A DNA stretch of 64,000 nucleotides from VRUE01 sp963816785 (GTDB lineage: Bacteria > Actinomycetota > Thermoleophilia > Solirubrobacterales > 70-9), in NCBI GenBank assembly GCA_963816785.1, contig CAWFLL010000004.1:248001-312000 (forward strand), read 5' to 3'. A program made the position numbers and the translations under genes. Each line of letters begins with the position of its first letter. Positions within the stretch are counted from its first letter, which is position 1. This document shows positions 45,884 through 53,278 of the stretch, in pieces. A model generated the notes under the pieces. That model saw only the letters and a list, made by a program, of their open reading frames with translations. It was not told the origin of the DNA and did no database searches.

Positions 45884-47024
45884 CTCTGACGATTCCCTCG
45901 ACCGCCTGCTCGAGCAGCGCCGGTGAGGTGCCGATGTTCAGTCGCGCGAAGCCGGCGCCCTGACGGCCGAAGGTCGGCCCCGGGCTGAGCGCCACCCTGC
46001 CTTGCTCCAGGATCGCCAGGGAGGGGTCCTCGCCGAGGTCCAGCGCGCGCAGATCGAGCCAGGCAAGGTAGCCGGCCTGCGGTTGCGCGCAGTCGACCTC
46101 GGGCAGATGCTCAGCCAGGAGCTCCGCCAGCAGGCTGCGGTTGTGGTCGAGCACTGCGATCACGTCGTCGAGCCACGGTCCCCCGTCGCGGAAGGCGGCG
46201 ACGGAGGCGATCGCGCCCAGATGGCCGCAGTGGGTGGCGCTGAACGGAAGCCTCTCGATCACATCGGCCGCGTTCTCGCAGGCGGTGATGATCTGGGCGC
46301 AGTGCAGGCCGGCGACGTTGAACGTCTTCGACGCCGAGCAGAAGGCGATGCCTCGCTCCGCCGCGGCCTGGGAGACGGTGAGGAACGGCACATGCCGCGT
46401 GCCCGGAAGGGCCAGCGGCGCGTGAATCTCGTCCGCGAGCACCCAGGCGCCGTACCGCGCCGCCGCGTCGGCGACCGCGGCCAACTGCTCCCAGCTCGGA
46501 GCGCCGCCGGTGGGGTTGTGGGGGCTGCAGAGGATCAGGGCAACGGCGCCCTCGGCGAAGCGCCGCTCGATCGCTTCGGGATCGAGCTCGCCGGCGGCAA
46601 GCGGCGCCTCGGCCAACTCGCATCCGAGCTCCTCGATCAGGGCGAAGAAGGGGTGGTAGACCGGCGTGTTGATGACGATCCGATCACCCGGTTCCGCGAT
46701 CCTCCGCAGCACCGCCGTGATCGCGCCGACCACATTGGAGCTGGGGGAAACCGCCTGCGGATCCACGCGCCACTCCATGCGGTCCTCGGCAAAGCCGGCG
46801 AATGCCTCGGCCAACCCCAGCTCCTGCGGCGAGGCGTAGCCGCAATCGTCGAGCTGCACCGCCTCGGCCAGCGCCAGCTTGACCGGCTCGGCCAGCGGAA
46901 AGTCCATCTCGGCAACCCAGGCAGGCAGCACGTCGGCCGGATAGCGCGCCCACTTGGCGCTGTGCCGGCGCCGTAAGCGGTCGATCGGGATCTCGGTCAG
47001 CTCGCGATTGAGGGTCTTCGTCAT
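45867..47024 (-). CDS. PLP-dependent C-S lyase/aminotransferase (PatB/MalY type)
   Basis: 385 residues, fold type I. Start motif LPAWVAEMDFPLAEPVKLAL typical of MalY/PatB, substrate region ILCSPHNPTGGAPSWEQL, WVLADEIHAPLAL and the PLP lysine in FCSASKTFNVAGLHCAQI. Members are cystathionine beta-lyases or cysteine-S-conjugate lyases. In operon with the amidohydrolase. Confidence 0.92.
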   Translation of the reverse strand: MTKTLNRELTEIPIDRLRRRHSAKWARYPADVLPAWVAEMDFPLAEPVKLALAEAVQLDDCGYASPQELGLAEAFAGFAEDRMEWRVDPQAVSPSSNVVGAITAVLRRIAEPGDRIVINTPVYHPFFALIEELGCELAEAPLAAGELDPEAIERRFAEGAVALILCSPHNPTGGAPSWEQLAAVADAAARYGAWVLADEIHAPLALPGTRHVPFLTVSQAAAERGIAFCSASKTFNVAGLHCAQIITACENAADVIERLPFSATHCGHLGAIASVAAFRDGGPWLDDVIAVLDHNRSLLAELLAEHLPEVDCAQPQAGYLAWLDLRALDLGEDPSLAILEQGRVALSPGPTFGRQGAGFARLNIGTSPALLEQAVEGIVRVAGRG

Positions 47025-47097
47025 CAGCCGAACTCTGTCATGCCCGGCTGAAGGGAAACGGCAGTCCGGCCACGCCGCTCGCCGCAGATGAGGGCTT

Positions 47098-47475
47098 CTA
47101 GTGCTCGGCGGCCTTCTCGCGAGCCTCGCCCTTCTCCTCGAGGGTCATCGCGCCGGGGTGGCCGTCTCCCGGCCAGGGGCTGAGGATCAGTAGCAGGCGC
47201 GAGTCGGATCGCGCCGCGACCGTGTGGCGCTCGCCCGGCTCGAACTCGAGGAGGTGGCCCGGTCCTCCCGACACGCTCTCCCCGCTCGGCATCGAAGTCT
47301 CGACCTGCCCCTCGATGACGACGATTCGCGCCCGCTCGTGCACCTCGTGCTCCTGTAGCTCCTCCCCGGCTGGGAGGTACAGCAGGATCGTCCGCGCATC
47401 GTCCGCCGAGGCGAGAATCTCCGGTTGGTGCGGTTCGACCCCGACCGTCCTCAGGTCCCAACTTTGCATCTCCAC
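47098..47475 (-). CDS. Cupin-domain protein
   Basis: 125 residues with a single cupin barrel: LLYLPAGEELQEHEVHERAR (first motif with His/Glu) and HLLEFEPGERHTVAARSDSR (second motif with the final His). The tail EEKGEAREKAAEH is a charged helix. It starts the small operon that continues with the lyase 73 bases downstream. Function, binding or enzymatic, unknown. Confidence 0.88.
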   Translation of the reverse strand: MEMQSWDLRTVGVEPHQPEILASADDARTILLYLPAGEELQEHEVHERARIVVIEGQVETSMPSGESVSGGPGHLLEFEPGERHTVAARSDSRLLLILSPWPGDGHPGAMTLEEKGEAREKAAEH

Positions 47476-47623
47476 CCTCCTTCGTCATAACCTGGCCTCG
47501 CCGAGGATTATCCATGCCGGTGGCAGACCGCGATTGGGCCGTCGGAGGTGGATCGACTCCTCGCGCTGGAAGCCCCGGTTGGAGACCGGTTCCCTAAGCC
47601 CGGCCGGGAACCTATTGTCTACA

Positions 47624-47669
47624 TCGGGGAGGCCGGATTTGAACCGGCGACCGCTCGGCCCCCAGCCGG
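47624..47669 (-). repeat. tRNA-Pro(GGG) 3' fragment 5
   Basis: 46 bases identical to fragment 4. It lies 148 bases right of the cupin start. It is the last fragment in the window; the intact tRNA-Pro expected further right is not seen up to 64000. Confidence 0.92.
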
Positions 47670-47780
47670 CTGACGAGGTCGCCCCATGCGTCCCACCGCG
47701 TCCCTGGCGTCCCATCTGTCCTGGGCTCTGAACACTTTGGACGCATCGGACATCGCAGTCGGTACCAAAGCGGTACCACG
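47670..47780. other. Conserved arm right of fragment 5
   Basis: GCGTCCC at 47688, 47698 and 47707, the same distances from the core as at fragment 4 (19, 29 and 38). The box GGTACCAAAGCGGTACC starts at 47761, 92 bases from 47669. Confidence 0.75.
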
Positions 47781-47833
47781 CTCCCTCCCGTGTGCAGATC
47801 GGGCCCCGGTTGTCTCTCTTGGCAGCGGCCGAG

Positions 47834-48079
47834 TCACCCACGGACCGCATTACCGACGATGTTCCTGATGCGGGTGCGGTCACGCTGGGAGAGGTTTGAG
47901 GGGAGACCCCTTGATTTCGTTACGAGGTGAACCAGTTCCCGCTGTTCTCTCTGGGTGAGGTTTTCCCAGACGCGCTCTTGGCCCTTTTTGACCAGCCATA
48001 GCGCGATAGCCCAGACGACCTTCCAGGGAATCCGACGCCAGATCGTCGGGACGGCCTTGCGGGCAATCCAAAGTGGCAT
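47834..48079 (-). CDS. Small conserved-type basic protein
   Basis: 81 residues: an amphipathic first half (PWKVVWAIALWLVKKGQERV) and a charged second half NLTQREQRELVHLVTKSRG then NLSQRDRTRIRNIVGNAV. Similar short proteins recur in actinobacteria; function unknown. Protein-like composition supports it; the start could also be slightly internal. Confidence 0.6.
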   Translation of the reverse strand: MPLWIARKAVPTIWRRIPWKVVWAIALWLVKKGQERVWENLTQREQRELVHLVTKSRGLPSNLSQRDRTRIRNIVGNAVRG

Positions 48080-48129
48080 GCTGGATGTCTACCCGCTTCA
48101 GCCGAGAAACCCACGGCAATGGAGGACCG

Positions 48130-48387
48130 ATGGCTGAGGGAGACACAATCGCGCGCGCCGCGAAACGAATGGACGACGCGCTGGCCGGCGAAGCTGTTCG
48201 GGTCTCGGCGCCGAGCCCGCGGGGGAAGCTGGCCGGTGTCACGAGGCTGGACTGTCGCCGCCTGGAGGAAGTCGCCTCACGGGGCAAGCATCTCTTGCTC
48301 CATTTCGAGGACGTCTCTCGCTACCACCCGCGGATCGTCGAGCGGGCCGTCTGTCCGGCTGACCGGAGCAGAAGACAGGACACCTGA
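48130..48387 (+). pseudogene. Nei/Fpg DNA glycosylase, N-terminal fragment
   Basis: Starts MAEGDTIARAAKRMDDALAG and continues to SRGKHLLLHFED, the first 60 residues of endonuclease VIII-like proteins, then switches to repeat R4 sequence (VSRYHPRIVER) and stops. The helix-two-turn-helix and zinc finger are lost. The catalytic proline normally at position 2 is Ala here. Clearly broken; the junction coincides with R4. Confidence 0.8.
48313..48346. repeat. Dispersed repeat, copy R4 (partial)
   Basis: CTCGCTACCACCCGCGGATC plus GTCGAGCG, the right two thirds of R2/R3. It forms the junction where the Nei fragment ends, so the repeat took part in the rearrangement. Confidence 0.6.
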
Positions 48388-49020
48388 GAGCTGGTACTTC
48401 GAGACGCCCGCTTCTCCCGCGAAGCAGCAGTGCCTCCGTCAGGGACAACAAGTAGTCGAGATTCCCCGAACGCACCTCATCGAGCAGCTTCTCGATCATC
48501 GATATGACGTCGTGGCGATCCTTATCCAGGTCTCCGGTCAGCCGAACCGCGACCCCGGCCCCCCGACCTACATGCGGGCCAAGCGTACTCTCGCGGCGCA
48601 AACCAATTCCCGCAGATGGAATTGGACGAGCGGCGATCGCCGCTTTCACGAGGCGACGCAGTTGCGGATCCTTCCAGTCCCCGCCGGTGGCTCCGGCTTG
48701 GTCGAGGATCTGCTGGACGCGACCTTTTGTAACGCCGCGAGCTTCGCTACGGTCGATCGGGGTACGCCCAGTCTTGAATTCTCAACGATCGCCCTGGTCC
48801 GATCGATCTGCCGATCTTGCGTCTCGGTCTTGGTCGCCGCGTGCTGTTGACGACTTGCCTGCTCGAGATTTGCCAGAACCTGTTCATAGGATTTGCCAGA
48901 ACCTGTTCATAGTGGTGGGTCCGACCTTCGTTCGTCGTCACGTGCACCACCGTCGCCTTGTAGGTGACCGAGGCCTGGACCTTCGGCCGCCTGGGAGCGT
49001 TCTTTTCGCTCGTGCCTTTG
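48385..49020 (-). pseudogene. Helix-turn-helix protein, broken by tandem duplication and frame shifts
   Basis: Read leftward, pieces in three frames join into one protein: KVQASVTYKATVVHVTTNEG, then HHYEQVLANLEQASRQQHAA, then an HTH-like ARGVTKGRVQQILDQAG, then DRHDVISMIEKLLDEVRSGN and LDYLLSLTEALLLRGRSG. The first break is caused by a 23-base tandem duplication at 48867-48912; removing one copy restores the frame. A second shift lies near 48740. The C-terminus meets the Nei fragment near 48380. Confidence 0.6.
48867..48912. repeat. 23-bp perfect tandem duplication
   Basis: Two identical 23-base units (48867-48889 and 48890-48912), each starting GATTTGCCAGAACC. Because 23 is not a multiple of three it breaks the HTH gene on the minus strand. 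Confidence 0.9.
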
Positions 49021-49084
49021 CGCGCTGGCTGAATAGGTGCTAGTACTTACCCGCAAGAACCCGCAAGCAAGAGAGGAGAGCGAG

Positions 49085-49654
49085 ATGGAGAGTTTGGGAT
49101 CAGACCCCGCACGCGCAGCGCTCACGAGGTTGTCATCGGTCTGGTGGCTGTGGCTCGTCACCGGTATCGCCTGGATCGTCATCTCGGTGGTGATCCTTCA
49201 GTTTGATCAGGCCTCGGTCACGACGGTGGGAATCATCATCGGGTTCATGTTCCTCGGCTTCTCTTTGCAGCAGTTCACGCTCGCCGCCCTCGAAGACCGC
49301 CTGGGTTGGCTCTATGCGATCTTTGGGGTCCTGTACCTGGCGGCGGCGGTCATCTGCTTCATCAGCCCCGAGGGTACCTTCGCGGCGATGGCCGACATCC
49401 TCGGCTTTCTTTTCGTGCTGGTCGGGATCTACTGGATCATCGAAGCGTTCTTGTCAATCGAAGTCAACTCGCTCTGGTGGCTGAGTCTGATCGCCGGGAC
49501 CCTGATGGTGATCCTCGGCTTCTACGCGGGCGGCGCCTTCTTCATCGAGAAGGCCTACGTGTTGCTCGTCTTCGCCGGGATCTGGGCGCTACTGACCGGG
49601 ATAACCGACATCGTTCGCGCCTTCCAGATCCGGCGGGTCGGAAAGCTGACCTGA
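49085..49654 (+). CDS. HdeD-family membrane protein (DUF308)
   Basis: 189 residues with six membrane helices: WWLWLVTGIAWIVISVVILQ, VGIIIGFMFLGFSLQQFTLA, and WWLSLIAGTLMVILGFYAGG. This is the HdeD/DUF308 fold, in E. coli linked to acid resistance. The ATG at 49085 follows AGAGAGGAGAG. The last part (EKAYVLLVFAGIWALL) is duplicated as a fragment at 59202-59324. The following 281 bases (49655-49935) show nothing I can support. Confidence 0.88.
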   Translation: MESLGSDPARAALTRLSSVWWLWLVTGIAWIVISVVILQFDQASVTTVGIIIGFMFLGFSLQQFTLAALEDRLGWLYAIFGVLYLAAAVICFISPEGTFAAMADILGFLFVLVGIYWIIEAFLSIEVNSLWWLSLIAGTLMVILGFYAGGAFFIEKAYVLLVFAGIWALLTGITDIVRAFQIRRVGKLT

Positions 49655-49935
49655 GCCCTTCTGACTCCGAGCACGTGAGGGGCCGATAGATGGCGGTGGG
49701 CCGGTCGAGGACCCGGACGACCTACCCGGTGTGAGCCAGCAGGCCGCTCGTTTCAGGGCGACGCCTGGTGCGGTCAGCAGGCGCGAGCAGATCGAGTATT
49801 CGATCGACTTCACGCGACAGGCGACCGCGATCGGGACGGCTCCTACCTCCCCGACCCGCATCCGGGCTTCCGCGCGAAGCCGGCGCGGTCCGCGCCGCCG
49901 ATCGCCTGGTCCGCTCTTCGAAGCGCTTGTGCTTC

Positions 49936-50439
49936 TCAGGCAGCCGCCTTGACGGAGGCCTCCGAGGCTGGCGCCTGGCTTACCATCCCCATTGCGCCTG
50001 CGGCCATCAGGAGGCCGCCGAGGATGCCCACGAAAGGACCTGCGTTGAGGGTGGTGGATGCGCTGGCGGCCACCCCGTTCCCGCCGGCGAGCGGGAGGTT
50101 CACCGCGCCGGTCGGTCCGAGGTCGGGGATGTCGAAGCACTTCACCACGCAGTACGCCGTGATCCCGAGCCCGCATAGCCCGGCGACAGCAGCCGCGAGC
50201 CGAGAGGAGCTAGGCGATGTGAAAAGAAGCACCACCGCTCCAAGCGCGGCAGCGACGACGAGCAACACCGGCGCTAGGGTGGTGAGGTCCCAGAGCGTGT
50301 AGGACGTGCTCGAGCTGTAGCCGACCTGTCCGCCTTGAGCCGCAACCGAGATATCGTGGGTGTACCAGGTGATGGCGGTGCCGACGAAGACGACGACGGC
50401 GCCGAGAATGACAAGCAGATGCGTCGTGCGAAGGGACAT
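49936..50439 (-). CDS. Four-helix membrane protein of unknown function
   Basis: 167 residues with helices at about 6-24, 55-75, 84-100 and 135-152. The loop after helix 1 is Ser/Tyr-rich (GYSSSTSYTLWDLTTLAPVL), and a second loop contains CVVKCFDIPDLGPTG. No family recognised. ATG with CCTTAAGGAGCCCC-like upstream sequence (AAGGAG). Confidence 0.75.
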   Translation of the reverse strand: MSLRTTHLLVILGAVVVFVGTAITWYTHDISVAAQGGQVGYSSSTSYTLWDLTTLAPVLLVVAAALGAVVLLFTSPSSSRLAAAVAGLCGLGITAYCVVKCFDIPDLGPTGAVNLPLAGGNGVAASASTTLNAGPFVGILGGLLMAAGAMGMVSQAPASEASVKAAA

Positions 50440-50479
50440 TGGGGCTCCTTAACCCTTGATGTGGCTGGCATGCAGACAA

Positions 50480-50690
50480 TCAGTCAGTAGCGGCGTCAGC
50501 TCCGCCTGCCGAAATAGGACGGAAGACGAGGCCGATGAAGAGCGCCGTCGCGCCGCCGGCTTCCCAGACCGCTTCCGGGCTCGTGCTCGCGTAGTAGGCG
50601 ATCGTCGGCGCGACCGCGAACCCCATCAGCGAGCCGAGGGCGAAGAGCAGGCCGAGCCGCTCTGCGCCCCGCCTCAGGCGCCTGACGCGA
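50480..50690 (-). pseudogene. Bax-inhibitor-1-like membrane protein fragment
   Basis: The open frame after the stop at 50674 reads LRRGAERLGLLFALGSLMGF then AVAPTIAYYASTSPEAVWEA GGATALFIGLVF. This is the central part of Bax inhibitor-1/YccA proteins (PLLAYY...P..VW.A...TA). There is no start codon, and only about one and a half of seven helices remain. A remnant joined to the end of the helical protein at 50674-51099. Confidence 0.6.
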
Positions 50691-51099
50691 GCTCGTCGGC
50701 CTCCTTCCTCGCAAGGCAGGCATCCAGCACCGCGTACTCGGCCTCCGCGATCGCCGAATAGGCGAATTCGATGGCGAACCCAGAGTCTACTTCGGCGTGG
50801 TCGGCATGGTGCTGCGCTTTGGTGAGGTCGCCCTCGGCTTTTTTGCGCTCGATGTTCTCTCGGACGGTGGCGACGTGTTCGTTCCAGCTCCTCTGTACGT
50901 CGTTCCACCAATTGGAGATGCTCTCCTTGCCCGCGTCGGCTGACTCGCGCAATTTCTGAGCTTGGGCCTGAGCCGAATCACCGGCCGCCTCAACGTCCTG
51001 CTCGAGAGCCGCCTTGTCACTTGCCTGCGCGGCTGCCAAATGGTCCTCTGCTTCCTTGGCCCGTGCGGCCAGCTTGGCGAGTTGCTCCGATACAGTCAT
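50674..51099 (-). CDS. Soluble helical (coiled-coil) protein
   Basis: 141 residues, almost all helix: EQLAKLAARAKEAEDHLAAA and NWWNDVQRSWNEHVATVREN, ending YAVLDACLARKEADELASGA. The repeated Ala/Lys/Glu pattern suggests a coiled coil. The ATG follows GAGGTTG. Similar stress-associated helical proteins exist in actinobacteria, but no function is known. The 160 bases upstream hold nothing clear. Confidence 0.78.
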   Translation of the reverse strand: MTVSEQLAKLAARAKEAEDHLAAAQASDKAALEQDVEAAGDSAQAQAQKLRESADAGKESISNWWNDVQRSWNEHVATVRENIERKKAEGDLTKAQHHADHAEVDSGFAIEFAYSAIAEAEYAVLDACLARKEADELASGA

Positions 51100-51260
51100 C
51101 TCAACCTCCTCGAAAATGGGCTCGTCATAGTAACCGTCCTAGCTTCCGTTTCGACCTGGCCCGGTGCATCCGTAATCGACCGCACTGAGGTAGGTTGGAA
51201 GTACGGTGGCCGCTCCTCGACTCGGGCGTGGAGTCCTCGGCAACGTTCACGGGAGGGCCA

Positions 51261-51686
51261 CTAGACATGGGTGACTGCGGTGATCCGCTCGACCGTGATC
51301 TCGATCAACACCCGCCCGGCCTCGGCGAGGGCCTCGTCGCCCTGTGGCTCGGGCGGCTCCGGCAGGCCGGCGATTCGTCCCATGACAAGCGCCGTGTCCT
51401 CGCCGATCCGGGCCGTACGCACGACCGCGCTGCCAGTGAAGGTCGCCGATGGATAGGGCGGCTCCTCACCGCGCACCGACAGCGCCGCCCAACCCCTCCG
51501 TTCGATGTCCTTCGCCTTCACCCGTTCGCGAAGGGTCGAGATGAAGATGCGCTCGCCCCTGTTGGCGTAGTAGACGACCGACAGCCGGGGCAGGCCGTCC
51601 TGGCCTACAGTCGCGAGGGTTCCGAGCTTGTTCGAGTCGAGCAGCTCTGCAAGCTCAGCGGTTAAATGCGGCGACCCGCCGTTCAT
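51261..51686 (-). CDS. PPOX-class (pyridoxamine oxidase-fold) F420/FMN-dependent protein
   Basis: 141 residues: LLDSNKLGTLATVGQDGLPR, SVVYYANRGERIFISTLRER and VKAKDIERRGWAALSVRGEE form a split-barrel flavin-binding fold. Members reduce or oxidise small substrates with FMN or F420. The ATG at 51686 overlaps the stop of the preceding hydroxylase (ATGA), placing it last in the aromatic operon. Confidence 0.87.
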   Translation of the reverse strand: MNGGSPHLTAELAELLDSNKLGTLATVGQDGLPRLSVVYYANRGERIFISTLRERVKAKDIERRGWAALSVRGEEPPYPSATFTGSAVVRTARIGEDTALVMGRIAGLPEPPEPQGDEALAEAGRVLIEITVERITAVTHV

Positions 51687-53278
51687 GCGGTGACCAACGC
51701 CTGGGAGATCTTTCTGCTGCGTCCGACAATGAGCTCGGAGGTTGCCCGTCCCAGATTGCGGTGGAGTGCGTCGAGCGCGCGCCGGATTTCGCCGCCTCCG
51801 AAGCCCCCGTGCGCAAAGACGAAGCGGTCCGGTCGCAGGAGGACCCACGATGCTCCGAAGCGGGTCAGCCACTCACCGATTGTCCCTTCTGAGTCCTCCA
51901 GATCGCGGCCGAGGAGCAGGACACGCAGGCCCCCTGCCGCGAGCGCGTCGGCGGCGCCGGAGTCGGCCGACAACGCACACCAATTCCGGCCGGCCGCCTC
52001 GTCCAAGAGCACCTTGTTTCCGCCGACCCGAACGACGGGCTGTGGGAACTGCGCACCGACGCCTCGCATGAAGACGATTCGGTGCGGGCGTGCGGCAAAG
52101 GCACCGGCCCCGTAGGCGGGCAGCGGCTTGATCCTCGCTCGTGCCCAGCTCGCGATCCCCGTTATGTCGAGAGCCCCGAGGAAGAGGTCCCGCACCAGAG
52201 CCACGCGGCGGTCGGCGGTCTGAACGAAGCTGCCGAGCGTGACGGCCAGCGTCCGCATCGCTTCCACGTGGGGCCGGCGCTCCTCTTCGTAGGTGTCGAG
52301 CAGGGCCTCGGGCGCACCCGCGAGAACCGCCTCGAGCTTCCAGGCGAGATTTGCGGCGTCGCGGGCGCCGGAGCTGAACCCCTGTCCGGCGAAGGGCGGC
52401 ATCAGGTGCGCGGCGTCACCGGCCAGCAGCACCCGGCCCTCCCGCCAGCGTGCGGCCGTGCGGGCGTGGAACGTGTAGACGACAGCCCGCTCCACGGTCG
52501 CCGTCTCGCCTTCGAGCCAGGGATCGATGCGCTCGCGAAGGGAGCCCGGGTCGAGGAACGGCTCGGGGTCCTCGCCGGGATGCAGCATCCACTCCCAGCG
52601 GTGGCGGCCCGGCGACATCGGCAGCGAGACGATCGGACGCCGCCAGTCGCCGAAGAAATGGGGATGGCGGACCTTCGCCAGGGGCCGGTCGACCAGGACA
52701 TCGACCACGAGCCACCGCTGCCCGAAGGTGGAACCGCCGAACTCGATCCCGAGCAACTGGCGAACCCAACTGGGACCGCCGTCGCAGCCGATCGCCCATC
52801 GAGCCCGGATCTCCTCGGTCGAGCCATCCTCGAAGGAGCGCACCAGCGCCCGAACGCCCTCGCCATCCTGGTCGAAGCGCTCCAGGCGTCGGCCCCAGGA
52901 GGTCCGCACCGTCTCCTGGTCGGCCAGCGCGGCGATCAGGGTGCGCTCGATCGAGGGCTGGTGTATCGAAACGAGCGGCGGCTGTCCGTGAGAGCCGTCG
53001 ACGGGTCGCAGCAGACAGAGGGGCCGACCGCTCGTGGTGACGAAGCTGACCTCCTCCTGCACCTGGCTGTCGGCGAGGATCTCCCGCTCGACGCCCGCAG
53101 CCTGAAAGATCCGCAAAACCTCGTCGTCGACCACCGCTGCGCGTGGCAGCTCGAATGGCTTGCTCGCCTCGTCGATCGCCAGAACGGAGAGACCGGCGCG
53201 GCCGAGCAGCAAAGCGAGCAGCTGCCCGACCGGCCCGAGCCCGCAGATCAGGACATCGCAGTCGGGTTCGGCGCGCAT
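51683..53278 (-). CDS. FAD-dependent aromatic hydroxylase (MhpA-like)
   Basis: 531 residues. FAD motif DVLICGLGPVGQLLALLLGR at residue 8, RAVVVDDEVLRIFQAAGV-like second region, and the GD motif RVLLAGDAAHLMPPFAGQGF. The organisation and the C-terminal thioredoxin-like domain match 3-(3-hydroxyphenyl)propionate hydroxylase and relatives, which add oxygen ortho to a phenolic hydroxyl. Start ATG at 53278 overlaps the FAH stop (TGATG). Substrate inferred only as a phenol. Confidence 0.92.
   Translation of the reverse strand: MRAEPDCDVLICGLGPVGQLLALLLGRAGLSVLAIDEASKPFELPRAAVVDDEVLRIFQAAGVEREILADSQVQEEVSFVTTSGRPLCLLRPVDGSHGQPPLVSIHQPSIERTLIAALADQETVRTSWGRRLERFDQDGEGVRALVRSFEDGSTEEIRARWAIGCDGGPSWVRQLLGIEFGGSTFGQRWLVVDVLVDRPLAKVRHPHFFGDWRRPIVSLPMSPGRHRWEWMLHPGEDPEPFLDPGSLRERIDPWLEGETATVERAVVYTFHARTAARWREGRVLLAGDAAHLMPPFAGQGFSSGARDAANLAWKLEAVLAGAPEALLDTYEEERRPHVEAMRTLAVTLGSFVQTADRRVALVRDLFLGALDITGIASWARARIKPLPAYGAGAFAARPHRIVFMRGVGAQFPQPVVRVGGNKVLLDEAAGRNWCALSADSGAADALAAGGLRVLLLGRDLEDSEGTIGEWLTRFGASWVLLRPDRFVFAHGGFGGGEIRRALDALHRNLGRATSELIVGRSRKISQALVTA

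Noticed and set aside
49655..49935. Possible gene in the gap after hdeD
   Set aside because: Frames exist on the minus strand but show no domain or start context; low support.
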